Source: Succinispira mobilis DSM 6222 (GTDB taxonomy: Bacteria; Bacillota; Negativicutes; Acidaminococcales; Succinispiraceae). From it: 64,000 bases of DNA. Position numbers and translations under genes: made by a program. The notes beneath the pieces are model-generated. The model saw nothing but the letters and a program-made list of their open reading frames with translations. It made no database searches and had not been told where the DNA came from. Where the stretch lies: contig NZ_KB913028.1 of the NCBI RefSeq assembly GCF_000384135.1, forward strand, positions 616,351-680,350, given 5' to 3'. Shown here piece by piece: positions 34,230 through 43,183 of this stretch. Position 1 is the first letter of the stretch. Each line of letters opens with the position of its first letter.

Positions 34230-34270
34230 CAGCAGTAAGTTACCAAACTTAGTTTGATAACTTACTGCTG
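34230..34270 (+). terminator. intrinsic terminator
   Basis: cagcagtaagtta at about 34230-34242 pairs with taacttactgctg; a T-rich tail follows, after dcuC. Confidence 0.85.
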
Positions 34271-34298
34271 TTTATTTTAGAGAATATAAAAAATAAAT

Positions 34299-34460
34299 TT
34301 AAACTTTAAATTTGCCGATTGCTACTTGTAAGTCTTCGGCCATTTTTGCTAAATGTTGACTGGCCGAGGCTATTTCTTCAACTGAGGCGGATTGTTCTTC
34401 GGTAGCCGCTGAAATAGTCTGGGTTTGTTCAGAAGCTTTTTGACTTTCGGCGTCAATATT
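34299..34460 (-). pseudogene. C-terminal fragment of a methyl-accepting chemotaxis protein
   Basis: About 53 codons on the minus strand (from [22 protein letters not shown] to LQVAIGKFKV, stop at 34299-34301) match the last part of the receptor at 26852-28573 almost residue for residue. All upstream receptor sequence is missing and is replaced at 34461 by an unrelated gene fragment on the other strand. Confidence 0.9.
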
Positions 34461-34461
34461 A

Positions 34462-34662
34462 AGCTATACTGAAGCGGGATATCGTCAACCCACTTTTGAC
34501 GTTTTAGAGCGGATTATAATAGCATTAGGTTTTTCCCTGTCAGACTTTTTTGCTTGTGAACAGAATGTTATTGATCCAGAACTTACTAAACTTTTGCAAG
34601 CAACAAAAAAATTGAATTCAGAGCAACGTAGATTACTGCGTAAATTTGTAAATAGTTTGTAA
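34462..34662 (+). pseudogene. C-terminal fragment of an XRE-family repressor
   Basis: The frame SYTEAGYRQPTFDVLERI, then IALGFSLSDFFACEQ and a helical tail ending in LLRKFVNSL, is the second half of a Cro/C1-type helix-turn-helix protein (the final helices after the recognition helix). The first helices and start codon are absent. It abuts the chemoreceptor fragment back to back. Confidence 0.82.
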
Positions 34663-34772
34663 TGTATACTTCATAATAATAAATTGTTTGTTATTTTAAT
34701 AGTATTTAGATTTTGAGAACAGACTGGCAAATGTTAGTCTGTTCTTTTGATTTGGGAAAATATGATTAACTC

Positions 34773-34811
34773 AAAATACATATTGACAAACTTAAATATG
34801 TATTTTAGAAT
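34773..34811 (+). promoter_or_regulatory. ars promoter and ArsR operator
   Basis: TTGACA at 34783-34788, a 17-base spacer, TAGAAT at 34806-34811. Perfect ten-base arms aaaatacata (34773-34782) and tatgtatttt (34797-34806) enclose the -35 box, a typical ArsR operator position. Confidence 0.85.
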
Positions 34812-34843
34812 AACACATAGATAATCATCAATATGAGGTGTGT

Positions 34844-35191
34844 ATGGAAAATAATTATCAAGAACAAGAACTATTATTTAAAGCATTTTGCGATATTAAT
34901 CGCCTAAAAATAATAAGTTATTTACAAACAGGCGAAAAATGTGCTTGTGTATTATTAGCTAAATTACAGGTTACTCAACCTACTTTGTCGCATCATATGA
35001 AAATTTTAGAAAAAAGCGGAGTTATTAAGGTGCGTAAAGAAGGAAAGTGGCGGTACTATTCTTTAGAAATACAACAAATAGTAAAAGCTCAAAAATATTT
35101 GCAAAAATTGCAGACAGTTGAAGAAATTGAAATAAATGTCAACAATAGCTGTTTGGCAAAAAAAATAGGCGGTGAAAAAGTTGGCAAATGA
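34844..35191 (+). CDS. arsR: ArsR-family arsenic-responsive repressor
   Basis: 115 aa winged-helix repressor. The start is the ATG at 34844 with gaggtg upstream (the longer frame from 34838 begins within that site). GEKCACVLLAKLQVTQPTLSHHMKILEKSGVI near residues 27-58 combines the metalloid-binding cysteine pair (CAC, in place of the common CVC) with the recognition helix. KEGKWRYYSL is the wing. It should repress its own operon and release on arsenite. Its end overlaps the transporter gene by 20 bases. Confidence 0.93.
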   Translation: MENNYQEQELLFKAFCDINRLKIISYLQTGEKCACVLLAKLQVTQPTLSHHMKILEKSGVIKVRKEGKWRYYSLEIQQIVKAQKYLQKLQTVEEIEINVNNSCLAKKIGGEKVGK

Positions 35192-36239
35192 TAACTTAAG
35201 GAGAATTGGATTTTTTGAGAAATATTTAAGTATATGGGTAGTGGGTTGTATGATTGCTGGAATTGTAATTGGGGAATTTTTTCCCGCATTTCCTAAATTT
35301 TTAGCAAAATTTGAATATGCTCAAGTTTCTATCCCTATTGCAATTTTGATTTGGTTAATGATTTATCCGATGATGTTAAAAGTAGATTTTCAAAGCATTC
35401 GTGATGTCGGTAAAAATCCTAAAGGCTTGTTTATAACTTGGGTTATTAATTGGTTAGTAAAACCTTTTACTATGTTTGCGATTGCTTATTTGTTTTTCTA
35501 CGGCGTTTTTGAGTCACAGATATCAACTGATTTGGCTAAAGATTATTTAGCGGGGGCAGTTTTGCTAGGGGCCGCTCCTTGTACAGCAATGGTATTTGTC
35601 TGGTCACATTTAACAAAAGGCAATCCGGCCTATACAGTAGTTCAAGTAGCCACAAATGATTTATTAATATTAGTAGCCTTTACACCAATAGTAGCTTTTT
35701 TATTAGGACTAGGAGGAGTTACTATTCCTTGGGATACATTGTTGTTATCAGTAATATTATTTGTAGTAATACCTTTGCTGTTGGGTATTATCACTAGGCA
35801 ATATGTTGTTAAGCATAAAGGTTTGCAGTATTTTGAAGAACAATTTTTAGGTAAATTTTCTAATGTAACGATTGTAGGTCTATTATTAACTTTGATAATA
35901 ATTTTTTCTTTTCAAGGTAATGTAATTTTAAAAAATCCCTGGCATATTCTATATATTGCAATTCCTTTAACAATTCAAACTGTGGTTATTTTTTTCTTAG
36001 CTTATATATTAAGTTTAGCTTGGAAGCTACCACATGATATAGCAGCTCCCGCAGGAATGATTGGGGCTTCGAATTTTTTTGAATTGGCAGTAGCTGTAGC
36101 GATTTCTTTGTTTGGTGCAACTAGTCCTGTTGCTTTAGCTACAATAGTAGGTGTTTTGGTAGAAGTGCCGATAATGCTCGTATTAGTTTTCATAGCAAAT
36201 AATACAAAAGGATGGTTTAAAAATAATGGAAAAAATTAA
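35172..36239 (+). CDS. acr3: Acr3-type arsenite efflux permease
   Basis: Inner-membrane arsenite exporter of 355 aa with about ten helices, the normal Acr3 length. Visible marks are the N-terminal FEKYLSIWVVGCMIAGIVIG, LIWLMIYPMMLKVDF, LLGAAPCTAMVFVWSHLTKGNPAYTVVQVATNDLL with the essential cysteine, and APAGMIGASNFFELAVAVAISLFG. The GTG at 35172 lies inside the end of arsR; a TTG at 35181 is better spaced from aggcggtg and is a possible start. Translational coupling with arsR is likely. Confidence 0.95.
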   Translation: MKKLANDNLRRIGFFEKYLSIWVVGCMIAGIVIGEFFPAFPKFLAKFEYAQVSIPIAILIWLMIYPMMLKVDFQSIRDVGKNPKGLFITWVINWLVKPFTMFAIAYLFFYGVFESQISTDLAKDYLAGAVLLGAAPCTAMVFVWSHLTKGNPAYTVVQVATNDLLILVAFTPIVAFLLGLGGVTIPWDTLLLSVILFVVIPLLLGIITRQYVVKHKGLQYFEEQFLGKFSNVTIVGLLLTLIIIFSFQGNVILKNPWHILYIAIPLTIQTVVIFFLAYILSLAWKLPHDIAAPAGMIGASNFFELAVAVAISLFGATSPVALATIVGVLVEVPIMLVLVFIANNTKGWFKNNGKN

Positions 36240-36636
36240 AATTGCTTTTATTTGTGTTCATAACTCCTGTAGAAGTCAAATTGCCGAAGCTTTAGCTAAA
36301 GAGTTTGCGGCAGACATTTTTGAGAGTTATTCAGCTGGAACAGAACTAGTTGCACAATTAAATCAAGATGCAGTGCGACTAGTAAAACAGCTTTATGGAG
36401 TAGATATGGAAAAAACACAAAAATCCAAGTTGCTTCAAGATATCCCCTACAAAGTAGATATTCTTGTAACTATGGGTTGTAATGTTGCTTGTCCGGTAGT
36501 ATTTGCTAAAGAAAAATATGATTGGGGTTTAGAAGATCCAACAGGCAAAACAGATGAAGAATTTCTTAAAGTGATAAACACCATTGAGGCTAATATTAAA
36601 AAATTAGCCAAGGAATGTCGGCAACGTAATAAGTAA
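36226..36636 (+). CDS. arsC: arsenate reductase, thioredoxin-coupled ArsC
   Basis: Low-molecular-weight phosphatase-fold reductase of 136 aa that reduces arsenate to arsenite for Acr3. The P-loop FICVHNSCRSQIAEALAK carries the nucleophilic Cys near residue 10 and the redox pair is in VTMGCNVACPVVFA near residues 83-90, which marks the thioredoxin-linked class. DWGLEDPTGKTDEEF is the conserved Asp-Pro loop. It overlaps acr3 by 14 bases, completing the arsR-acr3-arsC operon. Confidence 0.95.
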   Translation: MEKIKIAFICVHNSCRSQIAEALAKEFAADIFESYSAGTELVAQLNQDAVRLVKQLYGVDMEKTQKSKLLQDIPYKVDILVTMGCNVACPVVFAKEKYDWGLEDPTGKTDEEFLKVINTIEANIKKLAKECRQRNK

Positions 36637-36740
36637 ATTGACTTAAAAACACAACAATTAAAGATAAATTAAGGGTAATTTTAGTAAGAAAATTAGCTCG
36701 CAGAACAATAAATTCAACGAACTAATGATAAAAAACATGA

Positions 36741-36784
36741 TATAATCAAAGAAAAACATTGTTAAAGTCTAACAATGTTTTTCT
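36741..36784 (+). promoter_or_regulatory. -10 box with immediate terminator-like hairpin, leader of cca
   Basis: TATAAT at 36741-36746 (no clear -35) is followed within a few bases by aaaaacattgtta, a five-base loop and its perfect complement with T5 (36752-36782). The hairpin precedes the cca start by 30 bases. Either it terminates upstream transcription or it attenuates cca. Confidence 0.5.
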
Positions 36785-36812
36785 TAATAATAGGGAAAAT
36801 ATAGGTGGTTAA

Positions 36813-37937
36813 ATGTTAGAACGAGAGCTAGCTAAAATAATAATGGCAGAAAAGGGGAAGTTATATCGAGTTGGTGGTTGTGTTCGAGATGAACTTATGG
36901 GCAATGAACCACAAGACATTGACTATTGTATTGTCGGGATGGTAAAGAAAAATTTTAAAACCTTGTTTCCCGCAGCAATCGAGGTAGGCAAAAGTTTTCC
37001 GGTATTTAGAATTAACATAGACGGTAAGAGCTGTGAAATTGCTTTTGCGCGCACAGAAAGAAAAGTAGGTAGTGGTTATCGGGGCTTTAAGGTAGCTTCA
37101 AATCCTAAAATTACGATCGAAGAAGATTTAAAACGGCGGGATACAACCATTAACTCCATGGCGAAGGATTGCCTAACAGGTGAAATATTAGATCCCTATC
37201 AAGGGCAAGCGGATTTGGCTAAAAAAGTTTTGCGGGCGACCAGTACACATTTTGTCGAAGATCCAGTGCGAGCTTTACGGTTGGCTAGTCAAGCCGCAAG
37301 ATTTGGTTTTAGCATCGACCCAGATACTTTTGCTTTAGCTAAAACGATGGGCGTAGAATTAGCCTTAGAACCAGTGGAAAGATTTTTGACAGAATTAACT
37401 AAAGTACTGACACAAGCAGCCCAACCAGCAGAGTTTTTACGTGTTTTAGCTGATTTAGAGTTGTTAGCAATAACTTTTCCAGTTTTAGCTAGTTTAGATA
37501 AAGTTGGATTTACTAAATTACTTGGGCAGTTAGATAAAGTAGCAATGATAGCTGGACAAGCCAAAATTCGTTTTGCGACTTTAGGGCTGAGTTTGTCGAA
37601 AGAACAATTGGCAAGTTGGAATCAGCAAATGACTTTACCGAGTGACTGGCTAAATGCGGCGAATAGTGTAAGGCAAGTAGCCTTACTATTACAACAAACA
37701 AGTGCTGAAAATTATTGGCAAGTACTAAATTCTCTAAGACGGGGGAGTTTAAATATAGCGGAATTTATGTTAATAAACCAGGGTTTGGGCTTAAGTAAGC
37801 TAGATTTTGGGTTGTTTCAAGCAACTTTAATGAATACAACAGTTCCTATTCCGCAAGAATTAGTTGGCAAAGAAATTCAAGCATATATAAAAAAAATTCA
37901 GATACAAACACTCGAAACATTAATTAAAAAAACATAG
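36813..37937 (+). CDS. cca: CCA tRNA nucleotidyltransferase-type enzyme
   Basis: 374 aa class II nucleotidyltransferase that adds or repairs the 3' CCA of tRNA. The head domain has RVGGCVRDELMGNEPQDIDYCIVG near residues 14-37 with the GG motif and the metal-binding DxD (DID), followed by EIAFARTERK and the RRDTTINSMAKD motif near residues 110-121. VEDPVRALRLASQAARFGFSID is the neck. No HD phosphohydrolase motif is seen. A close relative, poly(A) polymerase, cannot be fully excluded. A ggtgg site precedes the ATG. Confidence 0.85.
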   Translation: MLERELAKIIMAEKGKLYRVGGCVRDELMGNEPQDIDYCIVGMVKKNFKTLFPAAIEVGKSFPVFRINIDGKSCEIAFARTERKVGSGYRGFKVASNPKITIEEDLKRRDTTINSMAKDCLTGEILDPYQGQADLAKKVLRATSTHFVEDPVRALRLASQAARFGFSIDPDTFALAKTMGVELALEPVERFLTELTKVLTQAAQPAEFLRVLADLELLAITFPVLASLDKVGFTKLLGQLDKVAMIAGQAKIRFATLGLSLSKEQLASWNQQMTLPSDWLNAANSVRQVALLLQQTSAENYWQVLNSLRRGSLNIAEFMLINQGLGLSKLDFGLFQATLMNTTVPIPQELVGKEIQAYIKKIQIQTLETLIKKT

Positions 37938-37955
37938 CTCAAAGGGGAATGGTAT

Positions 37956-38588
37956 ATGCAATTGTTATTTAAAATAACCGCAGCTAATTTTCAAAATATA
38001 GTTCGCTATCCACATATCGAAATTAAAGCAGAAACAATGACTTTTCTGTCGGGGGAAAGTGGAAGTGGTAAGAGTACTTTGCTAAAACTTTTAAATGGGG
38101 TATATTCGCTGACACGAGGTAAAATATTTTACAACGGGCTAGAACTAGAAGAATATGAGCCAATAGCCTTGCGACAACAAGTAATGTTGGTAGCTCAAAC
38201 GGTATACCTGTTCGATACGAGTATATATGAAAATTTTTGTAGCTATTATGAATATCGCCAACTAGCGGTGCCAACGAAAGAAGATATAAAAGATTATTTG
38301 CAGTTATGTCAATTAAACTTTCCATTAGAAACTAATTGCCAAACTTTATCTGGTGGCGAGCGACAACGGGTTTATTTAGCGATATTTTTGTCATTTAAAC
38401 CAGCAGTATTATTGTTAGATGAACCAACTAGTGCGCTAGATGATTTTACTGCGCAAGAATTATTAGGCAATATTAAAAAGTATGCGAAAAATAATAAAAT
38501 AAATGTAATAGTTATTTCTCATAATAAAAAATTGATAGATTTGTTTGCTGATGATACGATTTATCTAAGTGGAAAGGAAAAACTATGA
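37956..38588 (+). CDS. ABC transporter ATPase, FetA/YbbL-like
   Basis: 210 aa ATPase with Walker A LSGESGSGKSTLLK near residues 32-45, signature LSGGERQRVYLA near 132-143, Walker B AVLLLDEPTSALDD near 152-165 and switch VIVISHNKK. It overlaps the permease gene as ATGA, giving the two-gene layout of FetAB (YbbL-YbbM) systems, reported to export iron in E. coli. The short ATPase and absence of a binding protein agree with export. Confidence 0.83.
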   Translation: MQLLFKITAANFQNIVRYPHIEIKAETMTFLSGESGSGKSTLLKLLNGVYSLTRGKIFYNGLELEEYEPIALRQQVMLVAQTVYLFDTSIYENFCSYYEYRQLAVPTKEDIKDYLQLCQLNFPLETNCQTLSGGERQRVYLAIFLSFKPAVLLLDEPTSALDDFTAQELLGNIKKYAKNNKINVIVISHNKKLIDLFADDTIYLSGKEKL

Positions 38589-39358
38589 AAGAAGTAATAG
38601 TATTAAATATCGGACAATTTTCTTTGGTATACTTGTTATTACTAGTAGTATTGGCAATTATGAAAAAATGTCGCGTAGCACAGACTAAATTATTGATTGT
38701 AGCAAGTTTAAGAATGACTCTACAATTAGTTTTGGCAGGCTATATTTTAACTTATGTTTTTCAAGAACCTAAACCTATTTTTACAATATTATATCTAGTA
38801 GCTATGACATGTTTTGCTATATATATGGTTTTAAATAAAAATGCTGACTTAAATAGAAATTTTAAAATAATTGTGGCAACATCTTTGGGAAGCACCGGCT
38901 TAATTATTGTAATATTTTTTATAACTGTAATTGTTGGCGTGGATATTTTTAATCCGCAGTACACTATCCCGATAAGTGGGATGATTATGGGTAATGCTTT
39001 GACAGGTGTGGCCTTAGGACTTAAAACTTTTCGCGAGAGCCTAAGTGCGCAAAAAAATCGAATTGATACTTTGATTAACTTAGGAGTGCAACCTGAGCGA
39101 ATTTTACAGCCATTTGCTAATCAAGCGTTTGAAACAGCATTATTGCCAACCTTAAACTCTATGCTAGGGATGGGCATAATTTCTTTGCCAGGGATGATGA
39201 CTGGGCAAATACTTTCGGGAACATTGCCAAGTACGGCAATTTTATATCAAATAGCAATAATTATTGCTATTTGCACAGTAACTTGCTTAGCCGTATTTTG
39301 TTCCTTGTATTTTGGTTATCGCACCTTATATAATGAGCGTAAACAAATGCTTTTTTAA
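38585..39358 (+). CDS. ABC transporter permease, FetB/YbbM-like (UPF0014)
   Basis: 257 aa membrane protein with about seven helices. UPF0014 marks are SLRMTLQLVLAGYILTYVF, ISGMIMGNALTGVALGLKTF and LGMGIISLPGMMTGQILSGT. It is translationally coupled to the ATPase by a four-base ATGA overlap. The pair probably exports iron or another metal during stress, by homology to FetAB. Confidence 0.85.
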   Translation: MKEVIVLNIGQFSLVYLLLLVVLAIMKKCRVAQTKLLIVASLRMTLQLVLAGYILTYVFQEPKPIFTILYLVAMTCFAIYMVLNKNADLNRNFKIIVATSLGSTGLIIVIFFITVIVGVDIFNPQYTIPISGMIMGNALTGVALGLKTFRESLSAQKNRIDTLINLGVQPERILQPFANQAFETALLPTLNSMLGMGIISLPGMMTGQILSGTLPSTAILYQIAIIIAICTVTCLAVFCSLYFGYRTLYNERKQMLF

Positions 39359-39408
39359 AAAATTAAAAATTACCTACCATTATATATAACTAAATACAGA
39401 TAAAACGC

Positions 39409-39448
39409 CACTAAAAATAGCCTGCTAATTAGCAGGCTATTTTTAGTG
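39409..39448. terminator. bidirectional terminator
   Basis: A perfect 18-base stem (cactaaaaatagcctgct/agcaggctatttttagtg) with loop aatt lies between convergent genes. Confidence 0.95.
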
Positions 39449-39462
39449 AGAAAGTATAGGGG

Positions 39463-39747
39463 TTAGGAATATAGTAAACTATCTAAGATAAGGAGAATGT
39501 TATTACCAACTTCAGCATTAAATTGTACTGTGTCTTTATATACACTCCAAGCAACATGATTAAAGCTAGTTTTACCAGCATAAATCTCTAAAAACTTTTG
39601 GTACATATCAGCTTTAAAACGAATTTCGAGCATAATATTATAGCGATCAAATTTATCGTCAACTAGGATGTAGTGTGAATTTACAACTTCTAGACAATAG
39701 CGTTTTTCAATTAGGCTAATTAGCCCTTGGAGTGGATTTGTTTGCAT
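39463..39747 (-). CDS. hypothetical protein
   Basis: Unrecognised, 94 aa. The frame opens at 39795 inside a hairpin, but the ATG at 39747 follows AAGGAGC at a normal distance. The sequence is soluble alpha/beta (LQGLISLIEKRYCLEVVNSHYILVDD, then NIMLEIRFKADMYQKFLEIY). It lies downstream of meaB on the same strand and beyond a hairpin, so it could be a weak last member of the mutase operon. Confidence 0.65.
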   Translation of the reverse strand: MQTNPLQGLISLIEKRYCLEVVNSHYILVDDKFDRYNIMLEIRFKADMYQKFLEIYAGKTSFNHVAWSVYKDTVQFNAEVGNNILLILDSLLYS

Positions 39748-39767
39748 AATGTGCTCCTTATAAAGTA

Positions 39768-39801
39768 GAGGGGTGCTTCTTATAGAAGAAAGCAACCCCT
39801 C
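39768..39801 (-). terminator. hairpin after meaB
   Basis: gaggggtgcttct and a near-complement gaagaaagcaacccctc form a strong stem. The T-run on the minus strand is poor, so termination may be partial. Confidence 0.6.
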
Positions 39802-39815
39802 GGGAGTAGTTATTT

Positions 39816-40994
39816 TTAGAGGGTAAAAGGTGAAGTAGAGGTGGATGCTTTGCTAGCCAAATTTGCTTCAGCAAAGCGATTGATTAATTTTTGGACTGCA
39901 ATTGTCGCCGAAAGTTGGCCGCTAATTACTTCATTTTCAATATTTTTTTTAATAGCAACTATTTCCGGTGAACGATAAAATAAATTGTGGAGATGCTCTT
40001 CGACCATAGTATAAACCCAAGATAGAGTTTGTTGTTTACGTCTTTCAGCAATAACTCCATTTTCACGGCCTTGTTGCATGAACTTGCCAATTACTTCTTG
40101 CCAAAGTTCAAAAATTCCCGCGCCAGTATAGGCCGAACAAGTATAAGCTTTAGTAACCCAATTTTCCGTAGCTGGACGAAGAAAATGCAAGATGCGCTCA
40201 TATTCCGTTCTTGTTACTTGTGCACGTTGCTTATTATCACCATCAGCCTTGTTAACAACAATCGCATCAGCCAATTCCATGACGCCTTTTTTCATGCCTT
40301 GGAGTTCATCGCCAGCACCAGTTAAGACAACCAAGAGAAAGAAATCTACCATTGAGCGGACAGTAGTTTCACTTTGACCAACGCCGACTGTTTCTACGAG
40401 AATAGTGTCATAACCAGCGGCTTCACATAAAAGCAAAGTTTCTCTGCTTTTACGCGTCAACCCACCTAAAGTACCACCAGAAGGAGAGGGACGAATAAAA
40501 GCGTTTTTTTCGCGCGTAAGCTGTTCCATGCGAGTTTTATCCCCGAGAATACTACCCTTGGTGACAGTACTAGAAGGATCGACAGCAAGTACCGCTACCC
40601 GATGTCCTTCATTGCAAAGCTTAGTTCCCAGGGCTTCGATAAATGTACTTTTACCAGCGCCAGGAACTCCAGTAATACCAATGCGCGTAGATTTGCCAGT
40701 ATAAGGCAAAAGTTTTTTTATTACCTGTTGAGCCATTTCAAAATGGGACGCAGCATTGCTTTCCACTAGCGTAATAGCTCGCGATAAAATCATACGATCG
40801 CCTTCTAAGACTCCTTCTACATAATCATCAACCTCTAGTTTACGGCGCTTGATAACAGGCGCGGTTTTTCTTAAGGGATCAATATCAATATTAGGCATTC
40901 CTTCATGGCCACCTTTGACGCCGTACATTACCCGGCACGCAAATTTGTCGTCGTCCTTCTCAGGTACCCAGTCGGGTTTATAAGTATCTGCCAT
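39816..40994 (-). CDS. meaB: MeaB, methylmalonyl-CoA mutase-associated G-protein chaperone
   Basis: GTPase of 392 aa that loads and protects adenosylcobalamin on the mutase. Visible marks are P-loop GITGVPGAGKSTFIEALG near residues 99-116, LAVDPSSTVTKGSILGDKTRM, the switch region RPSPSGGTLGGLTRKSRETLLLCEAAGYD, VETVGVGQSE and NKADGDN for base recognition. An extra N-terminal stretch of about 55 residues, charged and with one cysteine, precedes the usual start of the family domain. It is three bases downstream of mutB in the same operon. Confidence 0.94.
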   Translation of the reverse strand: MADTYKPDWVPEKDDDKFACRVMYGVKGGHEGMPNIDIDPLRKTAPVIKRRKLEVDDYVEGVLEGDRMILSRAITLVESNAASHFEMAQQVIKKLLPYTGKSTRIGITGVPGAGKSTFIEALGTKLCNEGHRVAVLAVDPSSTVTKGSILGDKTRMEQLTREKNAFIRPSPSGGTLGGLTRKSRETLLLCEAAGYDTILVETVGVGQSETTVRSMVDFFLLVVLTGAGDELQGMKKGVMELADAIVVNKADGDNKQRAQVTRTEYERILHFLRPATENWVTKAYTCSAYTGAGIFELWQEVIGKFMQQGRENGVIAERRKQQTLSWVYTMVEEHLHNLFYRSPEIVAIKKNIENEVISGQLSATIAVQKLINRFAEANLASKASTSTSPFTL

Positions 40995-40996
40995 AG

Positions 40997-43183
40997 CTAA
41001 TCAGCCAAACGTTTATTTAATTCATTGAGAACTTTTTTAGCACATACCGGGATGATTGTGCCAGGGCCAAATACGGCGGCAGCGCCATGTTGATAGAGAT
41101 AATCATAATCTTGAGCAGGAATTACGCCCCCGATTACAACCATAATATCTTCACGACCACGTTTTTTAAGTTCTTCAACTAATTGTGGCATCAAGGTTTT
41201 ATGACCAGCAGCAAGTGAGCTCATGCCCACGATGTGCACGTCATTATCTACTGCATCTTGAGCAGCTTCGTCTGGAGTTTGGAAAAGTGGACCGATATCA
41301 ACATCATAGCCCATGTCGGCAAAGGCTGTAGCAATTACTTTAGCGCCGCGGTCATGACCATCTTGTCCCATTTTAGCAATCATAATCCGTGGACGGCGGC
41401 CTTCGCGTTTTTCAAAATCATCAGTCATAGCCCGTACTTCTTTGATAACATCTTCATCGGCGAATTCGCTGCTATATACACCAGATATAGAACGAATAAT
41501 TGCTTTGTGACGACCACAAACTTTTTCGACCGCGTCAGAAATTTCACCTTTAGAGGCCCGAGCTCGAGCAGCTTCTACCGCCAAAGCTAATAAGTTGCCT
41601 TCGCCAGTTTCCATAGAATGAGTAATGGCATCTAAGCAATGACGAACTTTATCGTTATCACGATTAGCCCGTAATTTATTTAAACGTTCAATTTGGGCTA
41701 AACGTACCGCAGTATTATCAACTTCAAGAATATCTAGAGGATCTTCTTTTTCTAAGCGATAGTCATTTACGCCGACAATTTTCTCGCGTCCCGAATCGAT
41801 ATGTGCTTGACGACGTGCGGCAGCTTCTTCAATCCGCATTTTAGGGAGGCCAGTGTCGATAGCTTTAGACATCCCGCCCAATGCTTCAACCTCTTGAATA
41901 TGTGACCAAGCTTTGCGAATTAAAGAATTAGTTAGAGCTTCTACATAGTAAGAACCGCCCCAAGGATCGATAACTTTGCAAACTTTAGTCTCATCTTGAA
42001 TATACAATTGAGTATTACGCGCAATCCGTGCCGAAAAGTCAGTTGGCAAAGCAATTGCTTCATCTAGGGCATTAGTATGTAGAGATTGCGTATGACCTAA
42101 AGCTGCAGCCATAGCTTCAATACAAGTACGCGTAATGTTATTAAATGGATCTTGCTCAGTCAAACTCCAACCAGAGGTTTGTGAATGTGTCCGCAAGGCC
42201 ATAGATTTAGTGTTTTTAGGACCAAACGAGTTAACAATTTTAGCCCAAAGCATCCGTCCAGCTCGCATTTTAGCAATTTCCATAAAGTAGTTTTTACCCA
42301 TGGCCCAGAAAAATGATAGACGTGGTGCAAATTGGTCAATATTTAAGCCGTGATGAGTACCCGTGCGTAAATATTCTAGACCATCAGCCAAAGTATAACC
42401 AAGTTCGATATCCGCAGTAGCTCCAGCTTCTTGCATATGATAGCCTGAGATAGAAATACTGTTGAATTTAGGCATATAATTAGAGGTATAAGAGAAAATA
42501 TCACCGATAATACGCATGGAAGCAGAAGGTGGATAAATGTACGTATTCCGCACCATAAATTCTTTCAAAATATCATTTTGAATAGTACCAGCCATAACTT
42601 TTTTATCAACGCCTTGTTCTTCACCAGCTAAAATATAAAAAGCCATTACCGGTAAAACGGCACCATTCATGGTCATAGATACTGACATTTGATCCAAAGG
42701 AATCCCAGAAAAGAGAATTTCCATATCTAAAATGGAGTCAACCGCAACGCCAGCTTTACCAACATCGCCGACTACCCGGGGATGATCAGAGTCATAGCCA
42801 CGATGTGTAGCTAAGTCAAAGGCAATAGAAAGCCCTTTTTGACCAGCAGCAAGATTACGACGATAGAAAGCATTACTTTCTTCGGCAGTGGAAAACCCTG
42901 CGTATTGTCTTACTGTCCAAGGCCGAGTAACATACATAGTTGGGTAAGGGCCACGTAAAAATGGCGGTACCCCAGCCATATACATTAGATGTTTGCAGTC
43001 ATTGTAGGCACTTTGGTCATAAAGTGGTGCTACGTCGATTTGTTCCATAGTACGATAGAAGTTTTCGTCAAAAGATTTACCAGTTTCAGCTTTTAGTTGT
43101 TCCTTCCAAGCTTCTAAGTTCTGAGCAGTGCAGTCAGGCGCTTGTTTAAAGGGAATTTTACTAAAATCAGGAAATTGAGCCAT
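40997..43183 (-). CDS. mutB: methylmalonyl-CoA mutase large (catalytic) subunit
   Basis: 728 aa, B12-dependent interconversion of succinyl-CoA and methylmalonyl-CoA, the key step of succinate-propionate fermentation. The N-terminal TIM barrel includes [30 protein letters not shown] near residues 80-109 with the catalytic Tyr, and [20 protein letters not shown]. The C-terminal cobalamin-binding domain has [11 protein letters not shown] near residues 600-611 (DxHxxG with the cobalt-ligand His) and GMSSLAAGH. It starts one codon space after mutA. Confidence 0.96.
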   Translation of the reverse strand: MAQFPDFSKIPFKQAPDCTAQNLEAWKEQLKAETGKSFDENFYRTMEQIDVAPLYDQSAYNDCKHLMYMAGVPPFLRGPYPTMYVTRPWTVRQYAGFSTAEESNAFYRRNLAAGQKGLSIAFDLATHRGYDSDHPRVVGDVGKAGVAVDSILDMEILFSGIPLDQMSVSMTMNGAVLPVMAFYILAGEEQGVDKKVMAGTIQNDILKEFMVRNTYIYPPSASMRIIGDIFSYTSNYMPKFNSISISGYHMQEAGATADIELGYTLADGLEYLRTGTHHGLNIDQFAPRLSFFWAMGKNYFMEIAKMRAGRMLWAKIVNSFGPKNTKSMALRTHSQTSGWSLTEQDPFNNITRTCIEAMAAALGHTQSLHTNALDEAIALPTDFSARIARNTQLYIQDETKVCKVIDPWGGSYYVEALTNSLIRKAWSHIQEVEALGGMSKAIDTGLPKMRIEEAAARRQAHIDSGREKIVGVNDYRLEKEDPLDILEVDNTAVRLAQIERLNKLRANRDNDKVRHCLDAITHSMETGEGNLLALAVEAARARASKGEISDAVEKVCGRHKAIIRSISGVYSSEFADEDVIKEVRAMTDDFEKREGRRPRIMIAKMGQDGHDRGAKVIATAFADMGYDVDIGPLFQTPDEAAQDAVDNDVHIVGMSSLAAGHKTLMPQLVEELKKRGREDIMVVIGGVIPAQDYDYLYQHGAAAVFGPGTIIPVCAKKVLNELNKRLAD

